This document shows positions 9,373 through 17,590 of a stretch of DNA of 64,000 bases, piece after piece. Below the pieces are notes generated by a model that saw nothing but the letters and a program-made list of their open reading frames with translations, had not been told where the DNA came from and did no database searches. Both the position numbers and the translations under genes were made by a program. How positions within the stretch are numbered: position 1 is the stretch's first letter; every line of letters starts with the position of its first letter. The stretch is from Kitasatospora sp. GAS204B (GTDB lineage Bacteria > Actinomycetota > Actinomycetes > Streptomycetales > Streptomycetaceae), in contig NZ_JARZAG010000002.1 of the NCBI RefSeq assembly GCF_029892155.1, positions 186,001 through 250,000 of the forward strand, written 5' to 3'.

Positions 9373-10455
9373 GTGAGTGATCTGGATCGCAACTCTGCCG
9401 TCGGGCCGCTGCCCGTGGACGGCCGACCCGCGGACGAGGTGTCCGCCGGCGGCCGGGCCACGGCCGGCCGGCCGGCCGTGCGTCGCACCGTGCCCGCCCC
9501 CGCCTCTCCCTACGACGCGCACCCGAAGGACGCCCAACGGATGAGCCAGCCGACCGACCCGACGCCGGAGCCGACGGCCGGGCCACGCCCGCCGGCCGAC
9601 GAGACCGGCCCCGTGGGCGAAGAGGCGGCCGAGGAGGCGCTGGCCGCCGAGGTGGTGCGGGCCGCGCTACCCGTCCAGGGGACCGGTCACCGCAGCGCCG
9701 CACCGGACCGGGAGGCGGCGCGCGCGCTCTTCGTGCGCCTGGCCGCGCTCCCGGAAGGCTCCACCGAGCGGGTGGAGCTGCGCAACCAGCTGGTCCGGAT
9801 GCACATCCCGCTGGTCGAACACCTGGCCCGGCGGTTCCGCAACCGCGGCGAGCCGCTGGACGACCTGACCCAGGTGGCCACCATCGGCCTGATCAAGTCG
9901 GTGGACCGGTTCGACCACGAGCGCGGGGTGGAGTTCTCCACCTACGCCACCCCGACCATCGTGGGCGAGATCAAGCGGCACTTCCGGGACAAGGGCTGGG
10001 CGGTGCGGGTGCCGCGTCGGCTGCAGGAACTGCGGCTCTCGCTGACCACCGCGACCAGCGAGCTCTCCCAGCGGCACGGCCGCTCCCCCACGGTGCACGA
10101 GCTGGCCGAGCACCTCGGGATCTCCGAGGAGGACGTGCTGGAGGGCCTGGAGTCGGCCAACGCCTACTCCACCCTCTCGCTGGACGTGCCGGACAGCGAC
10201 GACGAGTCGCCGGCCGTGGCGGACACGCTGGGCGCCACCGACGAGGCGCTGGAGGGGGTGGAGTACCGCGAGTCGCTGAAGCCGCTGCTGGCCCAACTCC
10301 CGCAGCGCGAGCAGAAGATCCTGGTGCTCCGGTTCTTCCGCAACATGACGCAGTCTCAGATCGCCGCCGAGGTGGGCATCTCGCAGATGCACGTCTCGCG
10401 GCTGCTCGCCCGCACCCTGGCCCAGCTGCGGGACAAGCTGCTGGTCGAGGAGTAG
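9373..10455 (+). CDS. sigH: Stress/development RNA polymerase sigma factor, SigB/F/H family
   Basis: A 360-residue group 3 sigma factor. The first about 95 residues are a Pro/Glu-rich extension, then region 2 (QLVRMHIPLVEHLARRFRNR, DDLTQVATIGLIKSVDRFD, YATPTIVGEIKRHFRDKGW), region 3 and region 4 with the HTH QSQIAAEVGISQMHVSRLLA. The start used is GTG 9373 with GGGGGA; ATG 9541 is an in-frame internal start. Alternative N-termini are known for S. coelicolor SigH, and this extended form resembles it. It lies directly after its presumed anti-sigma factor. A strong hairpin ends the unit. Confidence 0.88.
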   Translation: MSDLDRNSAVGPLPVDGRPADEVSAGGRATAGRPAVRRTVPAPASPYDAHPKDAQRMSQPTDPTPEPTAGPRPPADETGPVGEEAAEEALAAEVVRAALPVQGTGHRSAAPDREAARALFVRLAALPEGSTERVELRNQLVRMHIPLVEHLARRFRNRGEPLDDLTQVATIGLIKSVDRFDHERGVEFSTYATPTIVGEIKRHFRDKGWAVRVPRRLQELRLSLTTATSELSQRHGRSPTVHELAEHLGISEEDVLEGLESANAYSTLSLDVPDSDDESPAVADTLGATDEALEGVEYRESLKPLLAQLPQREQKILVLRFFRNMTQSQIAAEVGISQMHVSRLLARTLAQLRDKLLVEE

Positions 10456-10470
10456 GACCAGAGGTACGAA

Positions 10471-10508
10471 GCGGCCCGCCGCCCGGTCAGCACCGGGCGG
10501 CGGGCCGC
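10471..10508. terminator. Bidirectional hairpin terminator after the sigma gene
   Basis: A perfect 17-bp stem starting GCGGCCCGCCGCCCGGT, with loop CAGC, lies between the convergent sigma-factor and membrane-protein genes. Confidence 0.85.
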
Positions 10509-10531
10509 GCTCGCTTCCCCCTGCGGGGCGA

Positions 10532-10963
10532 TCAGCTCTCGGGCTGGTAGAGCAGCGCGGTGACCCGCGGGTGGAGCGTGGTCACCAGGCCCGCCAGGCC
10601 GGCCAGGCCGACCAGCGCGCCCACCGCCGGCATCATGCCGCCGCTCTGGAACATGTAGTACGCCACCGGCAGGCAGGTGGAGTGGGTCAGCACCGCCGGG
10701 CTGCGACCCCAGCGGCGCAGCCGGAGCAGCGCCCAGGAGGCGAACAGCGGCAGCAGCCCGAGCAGCAGGATCACCGAGCCGCCGTACTCGACCAGGCCCT
10801 GGTTCCTGGTGGTCTCCACCAGCCCGGCCACGATCATGTAGCCCCCCCAGGCGGTCAGTGCGGCGCCCTCGGCGGCGGTCAGCGCGACGGCGGCGAGCAG
10901 GGCGCCCGGGCGGGCCGACGCGGAGCTGTCGGCGGGGGCGGCGGAGGAGGTTTCTGCGGTCAC
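10532..10963 (-). CDS. Small integral membrane protein, unknown function
   Basis: A 143-residue protein with four hydrophobic segments: GALLAAVALTAAEGAALTAW, GGSVILLLGLLPLFASWALL, a PVAYYMFQSGGMMPAVGALV stretch and a final LVGLAGLAGLVTTL. Its N-terminus is Ala/Ser-rich. The start is GTG at 10963, the only plausible start in this frame near the first span. No catalytic motif is visible. It is divergent from the DAG kinase gene, with about 50 bp between them. Confidence 0.75.
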   Translation of the reverse strand: MTAETSSAAPADSSASARPGALLAAVALTAAEGAALTAWGGYMIVAGLVETTRNQGLVEYGGSVILLLGLLPLFASWALLRLRRWGRSPAVLTHSTCLPVAYYMFQSGGMMPAVGALVGLAGLAGLVTTLHPRVTALLYQPES

Positions 10964-11014
10964 TCCAGCAGGGTAGCCGCCGCCCCGCGAGCGGTGAGCC
11001 GTAGGCTGAACCTC

Positions 11015-11986
11015 ATGCGCGCGCTCCTGGTCGTGAACCCGAAAGCCACCACCACCAGTGGCCGGACCAGGGATGTGCTCACCCACGCGCTGCGCAGCGA
11101 TCTCAAGCTGGAGGTCGCGGTCACCGGCTACCGCGGCCACGCCCGCGACCTGGCCCGCGAGGCGGCGGCGGACGGCACGGTGGACCTGGTGGTCGCGCTC
11201 GGCGGCGACGGCACCGTCAACGAGGTGGTCAACGGACTGCTCGCGCACGGACCCGGCGAACGGGTGCCCCGGCTGGCCGTGGTGCCCGGCGGCAGCACCA
11301 ATGTGTTCGCCCGCGCGCTGGGCCTGCCCAACCATCCGGTGGAGGCCACCGGGCAGCTGCTGGACGCCCTGGAGAACCGCCGGGAGCGGGCCATCTCACT
11401 CGGCAAGGCGATGTCCGAGGGGCTGCCGGACCGCTGGTTCACCTTCACCGCCGGCCTCGGCTTCGACGCGGGGGTGGTCGGCCGGGTGGAGGACCAGCGC
11501 CGGTCGGGGCGCAAGTCCACGCACGCGCTCTACGTCCGCGAAGCGCTCCGGCACTACGTCACCGAGCGTCACCATCGCAGGAGCGGCCCCGTCACCCTGG
11601 AAATCCCGGGCCGCGCACCGCAGCCGGGACTGGTGATGACCATAGTGTCGAACACCTCGCCGTGGACTTTCCTGGGTAATCGCCCGGTGTTGCCCTCGCC
11701 GTCGGCTTCCTTCGAAACCGACCTTGACATCTTCGGGATCACTCGAATGACGGCGTTCGGAACCGCTCGTACGGTCCGTCAGATTCTGCGGCCGCACACT
11801 CCTTCGGAGCAATCCCAGAACGACGCCGGGCCGACCGGGAAGCACCTCGTCTCCTATCACGACGTCAGACACTTCACCTTGGTTTCACAGGAACCGGCCC
11901 CATTTCAGGTCGACGGGGACCACCTTGGAGAGAGGAGTCGCGTCAGTTTCACAGGCGTACGACGGGCACTGCGTGTGATTGTGTGA
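11015..11986 (+). CDS. Diacylglycerol kinase / lipid kinase family protein
   Basis: A 323-residue DAGK_cat family protein. It opens MRALLVVNPKATTTSG and carries the nucleotide-binding loop VVALGGDGTVNEVVNGLL (about 63-80) and VVPGGSTNVFARALGLP. A C-terminal substrate domain ends FQVDGDHLGERSRVSFTGVR. It should phosphorylate a diacylglycerol or sphingoid-like lipid using ATP at the membrane; the lipid is unknown. The ATG at 11015 follows a short divergent promoter space, and a hairpin at 11989-12009 follows the stop. Confidence 0.9.
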   Translation: MRALLVVNPKATTTSGRTRDVLTHALRSDLKLEVAVTGYRGHARDLAREAAADGTVDLVVALGGDGTVNEVVNGLLAHGPGERVPRLAVVPGGSTNVFARALGLPNHPVEATGQLLDALENRRERAISLGKAMSEGLPDRWFTFTAGLGFDAGVVGRVEDQRRSGRKSTHALYVREALRHYVTERHHRRSGPVTLEIPGRAPQPGLVMTIVSNTSPWTFLGNRPVLPSPSASFETDLDIFGITRMTAFGTARTVRQILRPHTPSEQSQNDAGPTGKHLVSYHDVRHFTLVSQEPAPFQVDGDHLGERSRVSFTGVRRALRVIV

Positions 11987-11988
11987 CC

Positions 11989-12009
11989 AGAAGGGGGTCC
12001 CGCCCTTCT
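11989..12009 (+). terminator. Hairpin after the lipid kinase gene
   Basis: A 7-bp stem, AGAAGGG/CCCTTCT, with a 7-nt loop begins 3 bp after the stop codon and is followed by TCTCG. It is a short but well placed terminator candidate. Confidence 0.55.
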
Positions 12010-12325
12010 TCTCGAACGCGCTAGCCCCCTTCACCCCATAGAAGTACGGCCTGTGAGGTAGGCGACACCGAAGAATCAAAAATTCCTCCTCGAAGGGGGT
12101 TGTATCCGAGCCCGAGGTTTGCGAACCTCTACATGGCGATCGGGACGCGTCGCAGCGAGACAAGCGAGGCGGCCCCCTTGAGCATCTCCTGGCACCTACG
12201 TGCTGCTGGGGGCCCTCGAGGTGAGTAGTACCTGCTGAGCAGTACCTCAGGATGCGCCCGAACCCCCCTTCTGCACAGACTGCCGGGCCGCAAAGGCCTT
12301 AGGTCCCTTTTGCCGTTGTGGGATT
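12010..12325. other. Unusual A/T-richer gap upstream of wblE
   Basis: This stretch has no credible ORF and visibly lower GC than its flanks. It contains AAGAATCAAAAATTCCTCC near 12071, a GAGGTT/AACCTC dyad at 12114-12129 and a direct repeat AGTACCT around 12226-12246. It may hold distal regulatory sites or a small RNA; nothing can be assigned firmly. Confidence 0.35.
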
Positions 12326-12341
12326 CGTGAAAGCGTTCACA
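12326..12341 (+). promoter_or_regulatory. CRP-like operator upstream of wblE
   Basis: The sequence CGTGA-N6-TCACA is a near-perfect match to the CRP half-sites TGTGA and TCACA, and its inner GTGAA/TTCAC arms are perfectly symmetric. It lies 63 bp before the wblE start. TTCACA at 12336-12341 could serve as the -35 with TAGTGT at 12357-12362 as the -10 (15-bp spacer). The mycobacterial ortholog whiB1 is a known CRP target, which supports the reading. Confidence 0.6.
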
Positions 12342-12403
12342 TTCACAAGCCATCGATAGTGTCGGCCGGGCCACCGCCTGCCGGCAGGAGGAGTTGGACG
12401 ACC

Positions 12404-12655
12404 ATGGACTGGCGCCACCGCGCTGTCTGCCGCGAAGAGGACCCGGAGCTGTTCTTCCCGATCGGGAACACCGGTCCTGCTCTGCTGCAGATCGAGGAAG
12501 CCAAGGCCGTGTGCCGCCGCTGTCCCGTCATGGAGCAGTGTCTGCAGTGGGCCCTCGAGACCGGCCAGGACGCCGGCGTCTGGGGTGGCATGAGCGAGGA
12601 CGAGCGTCGTGCGATGAAGCGCCGCGCCGCCCGCAACCGCGCCCGCACTGCCTGA
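12404..12655 (+). CDS. wblE: WhiB-family iron-sulfur transcription factor WblE (WhiB1 ortholog)
   Basis: An 83-residue WhiB protein with four cluster-binding cysteines at C9, C37, C40 and C46 (the CRRCPVMEQC block), the GVWGG turn and a basic tail KRRAARNRARTA. The short length and the MDWRHRAVCREEDPELFFP opening are those of WblE/WhiB1, an essential NO-sensing regulator that binds the primary sigma factor. The start at ATG 12404 is supported by GGAGGAG at about 12387-12393. A CRP-like site lies upstream. Confidence 0.95.
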   Translation: MDWRHRAVCREEDPELFFPIGNTGPALLQIEEAKAVCRRCPVMEQCLQWALETGQDAGVWGGMSEDERRAMKRRAARNRARTA

Positions 12656-13029
12656 GCGAGCGCCTCGCGCACCGCTCAGCCGACGCACGGCAGCTGACGC
12701 ACGACCGATCAACAGTACGACCGTTCAAGAGTACGACCGTTCAACAGCGTTGCCGATCAACAGCGTTGCTGGACAGAAGCATTGCCGATCAACACATGAT
12801 CACAGGCTTCGACCGCCACTCCGTCGAAGCCTTCCGCAGGAGCCGTCACGCATCGGGAATCCGATCGGCGTGGCGACCCCGACACCTTGCCCCCGCTAGG
12901 TCCGGACACTTGATACTGTTCACGCAGAGCAATATCGTGGACCTGGGACGCTCACCGTACGCAGTTTGACGGGACGGGCGACCTGGCAGTGACCGACGCA
13001 CACCGCAAGGTGTCGCGCACCACAGAGCC
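12656..13029. other. Gap between wblE and the tandem hairpins
   Basis: No supported gene. It contains a loosely repeated GTACGACCGTTCAA unit near 12716-12742 and an A/T-richer segment TTGATACTGTTCACGC at 12910-12925 that could be a promoter. If so, a short transcript would end at the hairpins at 13030-13109; this is only a possibility. Confidence 0.3.
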
Positions 13030-13066
13030 CCCGTTCCGGCCGACTCCCCCCGACGGCCGGAACGGG
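13030..13066. terminator. First of two tandem hairpins after wblE
   Basis: A perfect 13-bp stem CCCGTTCCGGCCG and its complement enclose an 11-nt C-rich loop. Confidence 0.7.
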
Positions 13067-13070
13067 TTGA

Positions 13071-13109
13071 GAGGCCCTGTCGACCCTCCCCCCCGGTCGA
13101 CAGGGCCTC
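13071..13109. terminator. Second tandem hairpin, strong bidirectional terminator
   Basis: A perfect 15-bp stem GAGGCCCTGTCGACC and its complement enclose a C-rich 9-nt loop. GTTTCGTTTCC follows on the plus strand. It separates wblE from the convergent histidine kinase gene. Confidence 0.85.
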
Positions 13110-13149
13110 GTTTCGTTTCCCCCGCCTGCGGTCCGGCCGGCGCATCCGG

Positions 13150-14667
13150 TCAGCGGACCGGGATCTCCAGCACCACCTTGGTGCCGCCGCCGGGCGCCGC
13201 CACCATGTCGAAGGTGCCGCCCAACTCGCCGCCGGCCAGGGTGCGCACGATCTGCAGCCCGAGGTTGCCGCCCTCCTGCGGGTCGAAGCCCTCGGGCATC
13301 CCGCGCCCGTCGTCCTGCACGGTGATCAGCAGGTACTCCTCCGGCTTCGCTCCCCCGTTCCAACTGTCCGACCAGCCCATCCCGGTGGCCGGCGCCCGCC
13401 CGCGCAGCGCGCTGACCGAGAGGTTGCCGGCCGCCTTGGGACCGAACGCGTGCTCCAGCGCGTTCTGCAGCAGTTCGGTGAGGACCATCGCCAGTGGGGT
13501 GGCCACCTCGGCGGAGAGGATGCCGAAGCTGCCGCTGCGCCGGGTGGTCACCTGGCCGTCCTGGGACAGCTCCATCACCATCGCCAGCACCCGGTCGGCG
13601 ATCTCGTCGAAAGCCACCTGCTCGTCCAGCGTCTGGGAGAGCGTTTCGTGCACGATCGCGATCGAGCCGACCCGGCGCACCGCCTCGTCCAGCGCGGCCC
13701 GGGCCGAGTCGTCGCCCATCCGGCGGGACTGCAGCCGCAGCAGCGCGGCCACCGTCTGCAGGTTGTTCTTCACCCGGTGGTGGATCTCCCGGATGGTGGC
13801 GTCCTTGGTCATCAGCTCCCGCTCGCGGCGGCGCAGTTCGGTGACGTCCCGGGCCAGCACCAGCGAACCGGTGTGCACGCCCTTGGGCTTGAGCGGGATC
13901 GCGCGCAGCGTCACCACTCCGCCCTGGGCCTCCACCTCGGTCTGCCGGGGCGCCCACCCGCTGGCCAGCTTGACCAGCGCCTCGTGCACCGCGCCGCGCG
14001 ATGGTGGCGCCAACTCGGCGGTGGTGCTGCCGAGGTGACCGCCGACCAGGTCGGTGGTCAGGCCCAGCCGGTGGTAGGCGGAGAGCGCGTTGGGGCTGGC
14101 GTAGGTGACGATGCCGTCGGCGTCCAGCCGGATCAGGCCGTCGCCGACCCGGGGAGCCGCGTCCATGTCGACCTGCTCGCCGGCGTACGGGAAGGTGCCG
14201 GCCGCGATCATCTGGGCCAGGTCCGAGGCGCTCTGCAGGTAGGTGAGCTCCAGCCGGCTCGGCGTGCGCACGGTGAGCAGGTTGGTGTTGCGGGCGATCA
14301 CGCCGAGCACCCGGCCCTCGCGCCGGACCGGGATCGACTCGACCCGCACCGGCACCTCCTCGCGCCACTCCGGGTCGCCCTCACGCACGATCCGCCCCTC
14401 GTCGAAGGCGGCGTCCAGCAGCGGGCGACGGCCACGCGGGACCAGGTGGCCGACCATGTCGTCCTGGTAGGAGGTGGGCCCGGTGTTGGGGCGCATCTGG
14501 GCCACCGAGACGTACCGGATGCCGTCCCAGGTGGGGATCCACAGCACCAGGTCGGCGAAGGAGAGGTCGGAGAGCAGCTGCCACTCCGAGACCAGCAGGT
14601 GGAGCCACTCCACATCGGCACCGGTGAGGGTGGTGTGGCGGCGGACGAGTTCGTTCAACGAGGGCAC
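13150..14667 (-). CDS. PdtaS-type sensor histidine kinase (HisKA_2)
   Basis: A 505-residue cytosolic sensor with no membrane spans. Residues 1-160 form a GAF-like H_kinase_N domain, about 170-280 a PAS domain, then the HisKA_2 box REIHHRVKNNLQTVAALL (phosphoacceptor His near 296-297). A HATPase_c domain follows with LTELLQNALEHAFG, DDGRGMP and GGNLGLQIVRTLAGGELGG. Such kinases signal to ANTAR-type antiterminator response regulators; none is encoded nearby. The GTG start at 14667 is the start of conserved sequence. Two dre-like DasR sites lie 37-93 bp upstream of the start, which is unexpected. Confidence 0.9.
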   Translation of the reverse strand: MPSLNELVRRHTTLTGADVEWLHLLVSEWQLLSDLSFADLVLWIPTWDGIRYVSVAQMRPNTGPTSYQDDMVGHLVPRGRRPLLDAAFDEGRIVREGDPEWREEVPVRVESIPVRREGRVLGVIARNTNLLTVRTPSRLELTYLQSASDLAQMIAAGTFPYAGEQVDMDAAPRVGDGLIRLDADGIVTYASPNALSAYHRLGLTTDLVGGHLGSTTAELAPPSRGAVHEALVKLASGWAPRQTEVEAQGGVVTLRAIPLKPKGVHTGSLVLARDVTELRRRERELMTKDATIREIHHRVKNNLQTVAALLRLQSRRMGDDSARAALDEAVRRVGSIAIVHETLSQTLDEQVAFDEIADRVLAMVMELSQDGQVTTRRSGSFGILSAEVATPLAMVLTELLQNALEHAFGPKAAGNLSVSALRGRAPATGMGWSDSWNGGAKPEEYLLITVQDDGRGMPEGFDPQEGGNLGLQIVRTLAGGELGGTFDMVAAPGGGTKVVLEIPVR

Positions 14668-14703
14668 AGGGCGAGGGTAGCCCGCCGGACGGCCGGGACC
14701 ACG

Positions 14704-14719
14704 GCTTGTCCAGACCAAT
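14704..14719. promoter_or_regulatory. dre-like DasR site, distal to kinase start by 37 bp
   Basis: GCTTGTCCAGACCAAT matches 12 of 16 positions of the DasR consensus ACTGGTCTAGACCACT. It is one of two such sites upstream of the PdtaS-type kinase gene. Confidence 0.55.
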
Positions 14720-14744
14720 GCCCGGCGACTCCTGGACATTCCAG

Positions 14745-14760
14745 ATTGGTCTAGTCCACA
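14745..14760. promoter_or_regulatory. dre-like DasR site upstream of the kinase gene
   Basis: ATTGGTCTAGTCCACA has the core TGGTCTAGtCCA, one mismatch from the perfect dre core. It is close to a possible minus-strand -35 (TTGTGG at 14756-14761). Together with the site at 14704 it suggests DasR repression of the kinase gene. Confidence 0.65.
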
Positions 14761-14976
14761 ATGGAAGGGCACCAAGGAGAGGCCACTCGCGCACACTGCC
14801 CTGACCGCGCGCGGCCGCTCCCCGGTCGGCCGCCGCACTACCGGGACCCCGCACAGTTCCGGGAGCGCACGAGGCGGCCGACGACAGCTCCGGGCTGCGG
14901 TGCCGCACAGGCTGAGGGTCCTGTGTCGGCGCCGTGGCCCGTAGTGCTTTCCGCGCGCGACCGCCGCCCTGCCGGG

Positions 14977-16032
14977 TCAGCGGGTCTCGGTGACCTTGGC
15001 CAGCGCGCGCGGGGCGTCCGGGTCCTGGCCGCGGGCGATGGTGATCTCGTAGGCGAGCTGTTGCAACGGCAGGATCTCCAGGATCGGCTGGACCTCCTCC
15101 GGCACCCCGGCGGGCAGCGCGAAGCCGGCCGAGGCCGCGTCCACCTGGTCCTGCTGGCCGACCACCACCAGGTCCGCGCCCCGGCCGCGCAGCCGGTCCA
15201 GCACGGGCTGCAGCGCCTCGCCGCCCTTGCCGTCCGGCACGATGGCGATCACCGGCGAGACGTTGTCCACCATCGCCAGCGGCCCGTGCAGCAGGTCCGC
15301 GCCGGAGAACGGGGTGACCGGGATGTAGGTGGTCTCCATCAGCTTCAGCGCCGCCTCGCGCGCGGTCGGGTAGCCGTAGCCGCGCGAGGTGATCACCAGC
15401 CGCTGGGCGAACCGGTAGCGCTCGGCCAGCGCCTTCACCTCGGCGTGGCGGGCCAGCACCCCCGCCGCCAGCTGCGGCAGTCCCTTGGCGGCGGCGAAGT
15501 CGTCGCCCCGCAGGCCCTGCACGAGGAGGTAGAGGGCGAGCAGCTCGGCGGTGTACGTCTTGGTGGCCGGCAGCGCCTTCTCCGGTCCGGCCAGCACGTC
15601 GATGTGGAACTCGGAGACCTCGGCGAGCGGCGAGGCGGCGTTGTTGGTCACCGCCAGGGTGATCGCGCCGGCCTCCCGGGCGGCCTTGGTGGAGGCGAGC
15701 AGGTCGGGCGAGCCGCCGGACTGGCTGACCGTGATCACCAGCACGTCGCGCAGGTCCGGCTTGGCACCGTAGGCGGTGGTGGTGGACATCGAGGTGAGCC
15801 CGGCCGGCTTGCCGAGCAGCACCTCGATCAGGTACTTGGCGTAGAGCGCCGCGTTGTCGGAGGTGCCGCGCGCGGTCAGCAGCACGAAGCGCGGCTCGCG
15901 GGCGGCGATCTCGGCGGCGATCTCCTGGATCCGGGCGGCGCCCTCGTCGAGGATGCGCTGCAGCACCGCCGGCTGCTCGGCCATCTCGGCCGCCATGATC
16001 TTCCCGGGAAGGTGCGACTGCTGGTCGGACAT
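14977..16032 (-). CDS. nagB: Double SIS-domain sugar-phosphate isomerase/deaminase (NagB-type)
   Basis: A 351-residue protein with two SIS domains and no glutaminase domain. The first has LLTARGTSDNAALYAKYLIE and VSQSGGSPDLLAS; the second has ITSRGYGYPTAREAALKLME and TPFSGADLLHGPLAMV. It resembles the isomerase half of GlmS. The S. coelicolor gene at this place next to the das genes is annotated nagB (glucosamine-6-phosphate deaminase), which would feed GlcN-6-P to fructose-6-P. Start ATG 16032 has GGAGG upstream. The exact reaction rests on synteny, since the fold differs from classical NagB. Confidence 0.82.
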   Translation of the reverse strand: MSDQQSHLPGKIMAAEMAEQPAVLQRILDEGAARIQEIAAEIAAREPRFVLLTARGTSDNAALYAKYLIEVLLGKPAGLTSMSTTTAYGAKPDLRDVLVITVSQSGGSPDLLASTKAAREAGAITLAVTNNAASPLAEVSEFHIDVLAGPEKALPATKTYTAELLALYLLVQGLRGDDFAAAKGLPQLAAGVLARHAEVKALAERYRFAQRLVITSRGYGYPTAREAALKLMETTYIPVTPFSGADLLHGPLAMVDNVSPVIAIVPDGKGGEALQPVLDRLRGRGADLVVVGQQDQVDAASAGFALPAGVPEEVQPILEILPLQQLAYEITIARGQDPDAPRALAKVTETR

Positions 16033-16103
16033 CAGGAGAGCCTCCGGTGCCTGGCTGGTGCGACGGTCGCGGACACCTACGAATCCCGATCCTATGAGAG
16101 GCC

Positions 16104-17408
16104 CTAGGACTGGTTGTTGATCAACTGGTTGATCTGCGCGTCGGCGGCCTTGGTCGCCTGGTCCACCGACTGCCCGGCCAGGATCGCGTTCAGCATGTCC
16201 ACCAGGATGTTCTTCTTCTCGATCGCCGCCCACCCCGGCGCCACTGGGGTGAACCAGGCGTCCGGCACCGCGTTGGCGGCGGCCGCGGTCTGCGGGTTGG
16301 ACTTCAGCGGGTCCAGCTGGTCGAGGTTGTTCGGCAGGATGTTCTTGCTCGCCAGCACGGCCTCGGACTTGGCGCTGGTGAAGAGCTTGATCCAGGCCTT
16401 GGCCGCGTCGGTGACCTGCGACTTGGCGGTGATCGCGAGGTCCGAGCCGCCGATGAAGCTGGGCAGCGGCTTGCCGTTCGGGCCGGGGAAGATCGCGGGC
16501 TGGAGGCTGTCCTTGAGCGCCGGATCGCCGGCCGGCGGGGTGGCGGCGCTGGTCGCCTCCCAGCCGTTGCCGTAGATCACCCCGGCCTCCTGCTTGCCCA
16601 GCACGTCGGACTGGTGCAGCTCATTGGCCGTCAGATCGCCGTGGTTGTAGCGCTTCACCAGGTCGACGAAGTGCTGGATGCCCTGCTGCGCCCTGGGGTC
16701 CTCCAGGGTGCCGTGCCAGTTGCCGGCGGAGTCGAAGCGGGCGATCGTGCCGCCGTACGCGGCGACGTAGGACATCGCGGCGTACCAGTACGGGCCCGGC
16801 AGGTAGAGCGCGGAGAAGGACTTGTCGTCCTTGTGCGCCGCCTGGATCCTGTCCAGGGCCGCGGTGAGGTCGGACTCCGTGGTGGGGAAGGTCGCGCTGC
16901 CGGTGGCCTGCTGGAACATCGCGGTGTTGTAGATGCCGACCCGGGCGCCCGCGTAGTACGGCACGCAGTAGAGCTTCTCGTTGTAACCGCAGGTGTTCTC
17001 CAGGCCCGGGATCCAGCTGTCCGAGTTCTCGAAGTCGGACTTGTCCACCTGCGCCAGCGAGCCGTTCAGGATGTACTTCATGGTCTCGGTGTTGCCCAGT
17101 TCGACCACGTCCGGCGCGTTTCCCCGGCCGAGTGCGGCGTCCAGGTTCTGCACCTTGTTCGACCAACTCTGGTAACTCAGTTTGAGGGTGACGTTCGGAT
17201 AGGCGGCGCCGAACTCGTCGTCGACCTGCTGCACCAGGTCCGGCCAGCTGGTCTGCGCGTCGCTCATCAGCCAGACGGTGAGGGTGCCGCTGACCGCCTT
17301 GGGGTCGGCGGACCGCTTGGCCTGCGGCCCGCCGTTCCCACCGCAGGCGGCCAGGCCCACGACGAGCGCGGTGACGACGGACGCGGCCAGCAGCTGACGG
17401 CGCTTCAC
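16104..17408 (-). CDS. Second DasA-like sugar-binding lipoprotein
   Basis: A 434-residue SBP_bac_1 lipoprotein with lipobox VGLAAC, then TLTVWLMSDAQTSWPDLVQQ, ELGNTETMKYILNGSLAQVD, VPYYAGARVGIYNTAMF and a C-terminal domain. It is a paralog of DasA, the chitobiose receptor, and probably binds a chito- or related oligosaccharide. No permease gene accompanies it, so it may share DasBC, with the ATPase MsiK encoded elsewhere. The start is GTG 17408 after GGAGG. Two dre sites and a promoter nearly identical to that of dasA lie directly upstream. Confidence 0.88.
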   Translation of the reverse strand: MKRRQLLAASVVTALVVGLAACGGNGGPQAKRSADPKAVSGTLTVWLMSDAQTSWPDLVQQVDDEFGAAYPNVTLKLSYQSWSNKVQNLDAALGRGNAPDVVELGNTETMKYILNGSLAQVDKSDFENSDSWIPGLENTCGYNEKLYCVPYYAGARVGIYNTAMFQQATGSATFPTTESDLTAALDRIQAAHKDDKSFSALYLPGPYWYAAMSYVAAYGGTIARFDSAGNWHGTLEDPRAQQGIQHFVDLVKRYNHGDLTANELHQSDVLGKQEAGVIYGNGWEATSAATPPAGDPALKDSLQPAIFPGPNGKPLPSFIGGSDLAITAKSQVTDAAKAWIKLFTSAKSEAVLASKNILPNNLDQLDPLKSNPQTAAAANAVPDAWFTPVAPGWAAIEKKNILVDMLNAILAGQSVDQATKAADAQINQLINNQS

Positions 17409-17419
17409 ATGATCCTCCG

Positions 17420-17435
17420 AGTGGTTCAGACCAGA
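17420..17435. promoter_or_regulatory. dre site, proximal, second dasA
   Basis: AGTGGTTCAGACCAGA is a DasR operator-like palindrome only 12 bp before the GTG start. It is paired with the site at 17445 at 25-bp start-to-start spacing. Confidence 0.75.
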
Positions 17436-17444
17436 TTGCTGGAG

Positions 17445-17460
17445 CCTGGCCTAGACCAAT
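17445..17460. promoter_or_regulatory. dre site, distal, second dasA
   Basis: CCTGGCCTAGACCAAT contains the core TGGcCTAGACCA. It falls between a minus-strand -35 TTGACA (17467-17472) and a -10-like CAGGCT, so bound DasR would block RNA polymerase. Confidence 0.8.
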
Positions 17461-17590
17461 GGGGGCTGTCAACGCATTCCGGAGTTCTTTCGGGACGCCG
17501 TTGCGCATTCGTGTCTTAATGCTTGCTTAAGGCATGACAATTGATGGACGATCAGTCCGAGAAGTCCGAAAAACTCCTGCCGGAGAAAAC

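Noticed and set aside
12989..13148. GTG ORF starting MTDAHRKVSRTTEPPFRPTP across the tandem hairpins
   Set aside because: The reading frame runs through both terminator stems and then antisense through the histidine kinase gene; no ribosome binding site is seen.
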